Source: Clostridiales bacterium
Lineage (GTDB): Bacteria; Bacillota; Clostridia; Lachnospirales; WQUN01
NCBI GenBank assembly: GCA_031273705.1
Contig: JAISRJ010000196.1
Location: 1-10,712 of the forward strand
Length of the DNA stretch: 10,712 nucleotides
Direction: 5' to 3'
Shown: positions 6,673 through 10,712 of the stretch, in pieces
Layout: each line of letters starts with the position of its first letter
How positions within the stretch are numbered: the stretch's first letter is position 1
Program-made: the position numbers and the translations under genes
The notes under the pieces: model-generated
What the model saw: only the letters and a program-made list of their open reading frames with translations
Databases searched by the model: none
Told to the model about the DNA's origin: nothing

Positions 6673-7104
6673 ATGTTTTATCTTCTGATTGCGCTATTGA
6701 CCGGGGCAATAATAATTCCGGCGGCGATATTTTATATGGGCAAGAGAGAGAAGGGACGATTTAAAGCGGCGCTGGCCGTTAATCTAATCGGATTTTTCGG
6801 CATTCTGATTTTTACTGCCGTTATGCTTTTTAGTGGAAATGTGTTCGCCTCGGAGGTTGAAAGTGCCGCGACTACGGCTGTTTCATCCTCGGCTCAGGGC
6901 ATGGCGTTTTTGTCCGCCGGTCTGGTAACGGGGCTTTGCACAATAGGAACGGGTATAGCTACCGGTCAAGCCGCGGCGGCCGCTCTGGGCGCTCTTTCAG
7001 AGAATGAGGGCATTATGGGTAAGGCTTTAATATTTGTATCCCTTTGCGAGGGTATCGCGATTTATGGACTCTTGATTTCATTTACTATTTTAGGGCGAGT
7101 ATGA
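6673..7104 (+). CDS. atpK: V-type ATPase proteolipid subunit K (c-ring)
   Basis: This 143-residue membrane protein forms the rotating ion-carrying ring. The SD AGGAGG (6662-6667) overlaps the stop of subunit I. Four hydrophobic helices are visible: about 2-21, 33-53, 76-108 and 117-141. The second hairpin is the conserved ATP-synthase C module, with the ion-binding Glu126 in FVSLCEGIAIYGLLISF. The first hairpin is diverged and has no carboxylate at the matching place, so one ion site per four helices is expected, as in Enterococcus NtpK. The first hairpin lacks the PGTQ ligand motif of NtpK, and Thr97 replaces the Na+-liganding Gln of helix 3 (IATGQ against IAQGK, aligned by eye). That pattern argues for proton rather than sodium transport, which is inference. 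Its stop overlaps the start of subunit F (ATGA). Confidence 0.93.
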   Translation: MFYLLIALLTGAIIIPAAIFYMGKREKGRFKAALAVNLIGFFGILIFTAVMLFSGNVFASEVESAATTAVSSSAQGMAFLSAGLVTGLCTIGTGIATGQAAAAALGALSENEGIMGKALIFVSLCEGIAIYGLLISFTILGRV

Positions 7105-7412
7105 AGATTTATGTTATCAGTGACAATGTGGATACACACACCGGAATGCGCCTTGTTGGGGTAGAGGGAGCGGTGGTTCACACACAGGATGAATTGAAAG
7201 AACAGTTGGATAGAATAATGGATGATGAAGAGATTGGTATTGTTTTAATCATGGAAAAACTATCCAAGCAGTTTCCTGATATTATTAATACAATCAAACT
7301 AACTCGAAACCTGCCCTTGCTGGTTGAAATCCCTGATCGTCACGGCACCGGCCGGACCAAGGATTTTTTGACCGGCTATGTGCGCGAGGCAATCGGTGTT
7401 AAATTGGGTTGA
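7101..7412 (+). CDS. atpF: V-type ATPase subunit F (rotor stalk)
   Basis: Subunit F is a small Rossmann-like protein on the rotor shaft that binds subunit D and can stimulate or brake ATP hydrolysis. The start is taken at ATG 7101, where ATGA overlaps the K stop codon. AGGG (7092-7095) lies 5 bases upstream, and the product begins MKIYVISDNVDTHTGMRLVGVEG, the usual family start. An in-frame ATG at 7044 would only add residues read inside K and has no SD. The 103 residues match the family length. Typical points are the first strand IYVISD, the TGMRLVGV loop, the IGIVLIMEKL segment and LPLLVEIPDRHG near residues 71-82. It is the Enterococcus NtpG equivalent. Coupling to K suggests co-translation. 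Confidence 0.92.
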   Translation: MKIYVISDNVDTHTGMRLVGVEGAVVHTQDELKEQLDRIMDDEEIGIVLIMEKLSKQFPDIINTIKLTRNLPLLVEIPDRHGTGRTKDFLTGYVREAIGVKLG

Positions 7413-7424
7413 CGGGGGGATTTT

Positions 7425-8012
7425 GTGAATGTAAAAGAGAAACTCGCGTTTTTTTCCAAGGTCGCCACTCAAGAAGCCCAATCGCGCCGCCTTGAGATTT
7501 TACGCGATATTGAACAGCGAATGAACGAGGCTGTAAGAGAAATAACGCTTACCGCCAAAAAGCAGGCTGACGAGCGACTGCGATCCGAGACATATAAAAT
7601 AGAAAGAAAAAAGAACAAAGAAATTATTCAGGCATCGACAGAAGCGCGAAAAAACGCCGTGGAACTGCGCTCAAGACTAATACAAGGGCTGTTTGACGGC
7701 GTAACGGAACGCCTTCGCAAATATACCGAATCCGAAGAATATAAAACTGATTTAACTCGCCGGGTAGCGGAACTGATTCAAAAACATAACAGGTGCAAGA
7801 TCTTTATAAGCAAGCGAGATGTTCCTCTATTGAAATTTTATGAGGACAAGACCGAAATTGTTCCGGTTGACGACGATTATATCGGCGGGTTTAAATTAAT
7901 GAATCTCGACAAAAACTCATTGGAGGATTATACCTATCAATCTCGATTAAAAGACGAGCGTGAGCGGTTTAATGAACTAAAACTCGCGGATTACGGCAGG
8001 GGGTCAAAATAA
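7425..8012 (+). CDS. atpE: V-type ATPase peripheral-stalk subunit E
   Basis: Subunit E pairs with G/H to form the peripheral stalks that resist rotation and bind the top of the A/B head. The start is GTG at 7425, 5 bases after a run of six G (7414-7419); the F stop is 12 bases upstream. Of 195 residues, the first 90 or so are a long charged helix (from KVATQEAQSRRLEILRDIEQRM to IIQASTEARKNAVELRSRL), and the rest is a globular head with strands such as KIFISKRDVPLL and EIVPVDDDYIGGFKLMNLDKN. The YIGGFKL turn is a familiar vATP-synt_E hallmark. Its stop TAA shares a base with the A-subunit ATG (TAATG), so termination and restart are coupled. Length is normal for bacterial E (about 190-200). Confidence 0.9.
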   Translation: MNVKEKLAFFSKVATQEAQSRRLEILRDIEQRMNEAVREITLTAKKQADERLRSETYKIERKKNKEIIQASTEARKNAVELRSRLIQGLFDGVTERLRKYTESEEYKTDLTRRVAELIQKHNRCKIFISKRDVPLLKFYEDKTEIVPVDDDYIGGFKLMNLDKNSLEDYTYQSRLKDERERFNELKLADYGRGSK

Positions 8013-9778
8013 TGCAAATAGGAGGAAAGATCTTTGGCGTTAACGGACCTGTGCTAACCGTCACATTAACCGGAGAGTTTAAAATGTCCGAAATGGTTCT
8101 TGTCGGCGAGGAACGGTTGATTGGTGAAATAATCAGGCTTAGCGGTGAGTTTGCAACCGTACAAGTATTTGAGGATACCACGGGTTTGAGACCGGGAACA
8201 GACGTATACGCTACCGGCGGACAGTTATCCGTCACACTTGCCCCAGGAATTGTAGGTAATATCTTCGACGGAATAGAACGTCCGTTAAAGGCTGTCGAGG
8301 CGGATTCAGGGGTATTTATTAGTCGGGGTGTGCATGTTGAGAATCTGGATATCGAGAAAAAATGGAGTATCCGTTTCCTGAAAAAAATCGGCGATACTAT
8401 ACGGGCGGGGGCAATCATTGGTGAGATTCAAGAAACGGACTCAATTGTGCATCGAGTGATGATTCCTAACGGTATGGACGGAATTTTATCTTTTGTCGCG
8501 CCGGACGGCGAGTATACCATTAACGACGAAATAGCCCGGGTTAAGAAAGCCGATGGTATTGAATCTACTATAATACCGGCGCAAAAATGGCCGATTCGTG
8601 TACCAAGACCTGCAAAACGACGCATGACAGTAAGCCGCCCCTTAATAACAGGGCAGAGGATAATCGACACGCTGTTTCCCATCGCCAAGGGAGGGATGGC
8701 GGCTATCCCCGGTGGATTCGGTACGGGTAAGACTATGACTCAACATCAATTGGCGAAGTGGTCGGACGCTGATTTAATAGTCTACGTCGGCTGCGGTGAA
8801 CGTGGAAATGAAATGACCGAGGTGTTGGAGGACTTTTCTAAGCTGAAGGATCCGCGCACGGGCAAGGCATTGATGGATCGGACCATTCTGATAGCCAATA
8901 CCTCAAACATGCCGGTTGCCGCGCGTGAGGCCAGTATTTACACAGGCATAACCATTGCGGAATACTATCGTGACATGGGCTATCATGTGGCGTTGATGGC
9001 GGATTCCACTTCACGATGGGCGGAGGCTCTGCGCGAATTGTCCGGCCGATTGGAAGAAATGCCGGCGGAGGAAGGTTTCCCCGCATATCTGTCATCCAGG
9101 TTATCGGCGTTTTATGAGCGGGCGGGTTATGTGGAAAACCTGAATGATACCGAGGGTTCTGTTACGGTAATCGGTGCGGTCTCACCGCAAGGCGCGGATT
9201 TTTCGGAGCCGGTTACACAAAACACAAAACGTTTTGTGCGGGTGTTTTGGGCGTTGGATCGCACGTTGGCTTATGCCCGCCATTTTCCCGCCATACAGTG
9301 GTTAAGCAGTTACAGCGAATATCTGGACGACATGGAAGAATGGTATACGGCCAATGTCGGTGTGGATTTTCTTTCCAAGCGTCAAGAGATTCTTCGTATA
9401 TTATATGAAGAAAGTGAACTAATGGAAATCGTTAAATTAATCGGCTCTGATGTTTTACCGGACGGACAAAGGCTTGCGCTGGAAATTGCGCGGGTTATCA
9501 GGCTGGGCTATGTGCAGCAGAACGCCTACCACAGTCTTGATACCTATGTGCCGTTTGCTAAGCAGTTGAAAATGATGGAGATTATTTTGCGGCTTAATGA
9601 TCGGTGCGAAAAATTGATTAAAGCCGGGATACCCATGAATCAATTAAAATCGGAGAACATTTTTGAAAGCGTGATCGCGATTAAGTACGTTGTGCCTAAT
9701 GACCAACTGGAAAAATTAGAAAAATATTTTACGGAAATAGAAGATTTCTATAATAAATTGTACGAGAAAAACACATAG
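8012..9778 (+). CDS. atpA: V-type ATPase catalytic subunit A
   Basis: This is the nucleotide-hydrolysing or ATP-making subunit of the head, three copies alternating with B. The ATG at 8012 follows GGGGG (7999-8003) by 8 bases and overlaps the E stop. The 588 residues are the usual length. Residues 1-70 form the beta-barrel (GKIFGVNGPVLTV), about 110-190 the A-specific non-homologous bulge, and 230-400 the ATPase core. The P-loop is GGFGTGKT (234-241, Lys240), the catalytic glutamate is Glu263 in CGERGNE, and the Walker B Asp331 stands in ALMADSTSRWAEALRE. The arrangement EEGFPAYLSSRLSAFYERAG (354-372) is diagnostic. Gly at 235 replaces the Pro of the common GPFGSGKT form; this may be a lineage trait and leaves the core lysine and threonine intact. 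The C-terminal helical domain is complete. Confidence 0.98.
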   Translation: MQIGGKIFGVNGPVLTVTLTGEFKMSEMVLVGEERLIGEIIRLSGEFATVQVFEDTTGLRPGTDVYATGGQLSVTLAPGIVGNIFDGIERPLKAVEADSGVFISRGVHVENLDIEKKWSIRFLKKIGDTIRAGAIIGEIQETDSIVHRVMIPNGMDGILSFVAPDGEYTINDEIARVKKADGIESTIIPAQKWPIRVPRPAKRRMTVSRPLITGQRIIDTLFPIAKGGMAAIPGGFGTGKTMTQHQLAKWSDADLIVYVGCGERGNEMTEVLEDFSKLKDPRTGKALMDRTILIANTSNMPVAAREASIYTGITIAEYYRDMGYHVALMADSTSRWAEALRELSGRLEEMPAEEGFPAYLSSRLSAFYERAGYVENLNDTEGSVTVIGAVSPQGADFSEPVTQNTKRFVRVFWALDRTLAYARHFPAIQWLSSYSEYLDDMEEWYTANVGVDFLSKRQEILRILYEESELMEIVKLIGSDVLPDGQRLALEIARVIRLGYVQQNAYHSLDTYVPFAKQLKMMEIILRLNDRCEKLIKAGIPMNQLKSENIFESVIAIKYVVPNDQLEKLEKYFTEIEDFYNKLYEKNT

Positions 9779-9789
9779 GAGGGCTGGCA

Positions 9790-10712
9790 ATGGAATATAT
9801 CGGTTTAAATGAAATTCGAGGCAGTTCCCTTATTGTGTTTGAAAATGTGGAAGATCCCTCCTATGATGAGATAGTTGAGATTAAAGTTGACGGATACAGA
9901 GAAAAGCTCGGTAGAGTTGTGCAGATAATGGGCGATAAAGTGATAGTTCAGGTATTTGACGGCACTGACGAATTATCATTGACGAACACTGTATCAAAGT
10001 TTACTGGGCGACCGATGGAATTAAAATTATCGGAAGAAATATTAGGTCGGGTGTTTGATGGAATGGGTCGGCCTATCGATGGGATGGGCGAGATTTATGC
10101 CGAAATTCGCAGAGATATTAACGGCAAACCCATTAATCCAGTATCTCGTGAATATCCGCGTAATTATATCCAAACGGGCATTTCGGCGATTGATGGGCTT
10201 GCAACTTTGATTCGAGGCCAAAAACTTCCAATTTTCTCCGGAAACGGTTTACCGCACGACCAGTTAGCGGCCCAGATTGTAAGACAGGCGACTTTGGGTT
10301 CTGATGAGGATTTTGCGATTATCTTTGGGGCAATTGGTGTAAAGTACGATGTCGCCGATTATTTCCGGAGAACGTTCGAGGACAGCGGCGCGATCGAACG
10401 CGTTGTAATGTTTTTGAATTTAGCGAATGATCCGGTTGCAGAGCGCGTTATTACCCCTCGCGCCGCCTTGACAGCCGCCGAATATTTAGCCTATGAAAAA
10501 GGCATGAATATTCTGGTTATTCTGACGGATATGACGTCCTACGCCGAGGCGCTGCGCGAGATTTCCTCTTCTCGCGGAGAGATACCCAGCCGAAAAGGGT
10601 ATCCGGGTTATCTTTATTCAGAGTTGGCTTCGTTATTTGAACGGGCGGGGATAGTAAAAGGTGGAAGTACCGGTTCCGCCGGTTCTGTAACCCAAATTCC
10701 AATTCTTACCAT
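9790..10712 (+). CDS. atpB: V-type ATPase subunit B, cut by the right edge
   Basis: B is the non-catalytic partner of A in the hexameric head. AGGAGGG (9777-9783) overlaps the A stop and sits 6 bases before the ATG at 9790. The window holds 307 codons and two bases of an expected 455-470; the frame is open to the edge. The product has the beta-barrel start (MEYIGLNEIRGSSLIVFE), then EEILGRVFDGMGRPIDG (82-98), NYIQTGISAIDGL (125-137), the degenerate P-loop SGNGLPHDQLAAQI (150-163) lacking the catalytic Lys, LTDMTSYAEALREISSSRGEIPSRKGYPGY (245-274) and GSVTQIPILT at the cut. SGNGLPHD is the clear B-type mark that separates it from subunit A and from F-type beta. The missing part should hold the C-terminal helices; subunit D is expected next. 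Confidence 0.97.
   Translation, partial: MEYIGLNEIRGSSLIVFENVEDPSYDEIVEIKVDGYREKLGRVVQIMGDKVIVQVFDGTDELSLTNTVSKFTGRPMELKLSEEILGRVFDGMGRPIDGMGEIYAEIRRDINGKPINPVSREYPRNYIQTGISAIDGLATLIRGQKLPIFSGNGLPHDQLAAQIVRQATLGSDEDFAIIFGAIGVKYDVADYFRRTFEDSGAIERVVMFLNLANDPVAERVITPRAALTAAEYLAYEKGMNILVILTDMTSYAEALREISSSRGEIPSRKGYPGYLYSELASLFERAGIVKGGSTGSAGSVTQIPILT

Noticed and set aside
7044..7100. Upstream ATG giving a longer subunit F with 19 extra residues
   Set aside because: The added residues are read inside the end of subunit K, there is no SD before 7044, and the family begins at MKIYVISD, so 7101 is the start.
7969..8418. A 149-codon open frame on the minus strand across the start of subunit A
   Set aside because: It lies opposite a highly conserved A subunit, has a Pro/Ser/Ile-rich low-complexity product with no recognisable motif, and overlaps the E/A junction. 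It is a shadow of the real gene.

Overview
The window reads as a chromosomal housekeeping segment from a Gram-positive, Clostridia-like bacterium. The evidence is strong Shine-Dalgarno (SD) sites, some TTG/GTG starts, a V-type rather than F-type ATPase operon, and a proteolipid whose C-terminal hairpin (MGKALIFV..EGIAIYGLLISF) resembles, from memory, clostridial V-type K subunits. Base composition looks moderate by eye. The taxonomic call is inference only.

Layout. (1) Positions 1-236 form a divergent intergenic region. A minus-strand gene starts at 29 and runs off the left edge, and a good sigma-70/SigA-type promoter (136-164) faces right. (2) 237-1280 encodes an exported protein with an Ig-like module and a transglutaminase/cysteine-protease-like domain with an intact Cys-His-Asp triad. 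(3) 1316-3265 is the translation operon rpsB-tsf (ribosomal protein S2 and elongation factor Ts). It has its own promoter and a structured leader that looks like an autoregulatory RNA, and it ends in a very strong hairpin terminator (3285-3330). (4) 3369 to the right edge holds eight consecutive V-type ATPase genes in the order G/H-C-I-K-F-E-A-B, all on the plus strand and mostly touching or overlapping. The B gene is cut by the window end, and a D subunit is expected just beyond it.

Together the ATPase genes supply a nearly complete rotary machine: the A/B catalytic head, the E and G/H peripheral stalks, the C and F central-stalk parts, the membrane stator I and the ion-carrying ring K. Only the D rotor shaft is not seen. 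The K ring keeps the ion-carrying Glu but lacks the Gln and Ser/Thr ligands of well-known Na+ rings, which hints at proton use.

No mobile element, CRISPR array, tRNA, rRNA or defence system was found. All complete genes appear intact. The most notable points are the rpsB leader RNA, the terminator with no clear promoter between tsf and the ATPase operon, the G5-type ribosome binding sites before four genes, the K-ring ligand pattern, and the joining of rpsB-tsf to the ATPase genes where pyrH would often be expected. I see no convincing evidence of a wholly new biological system here.
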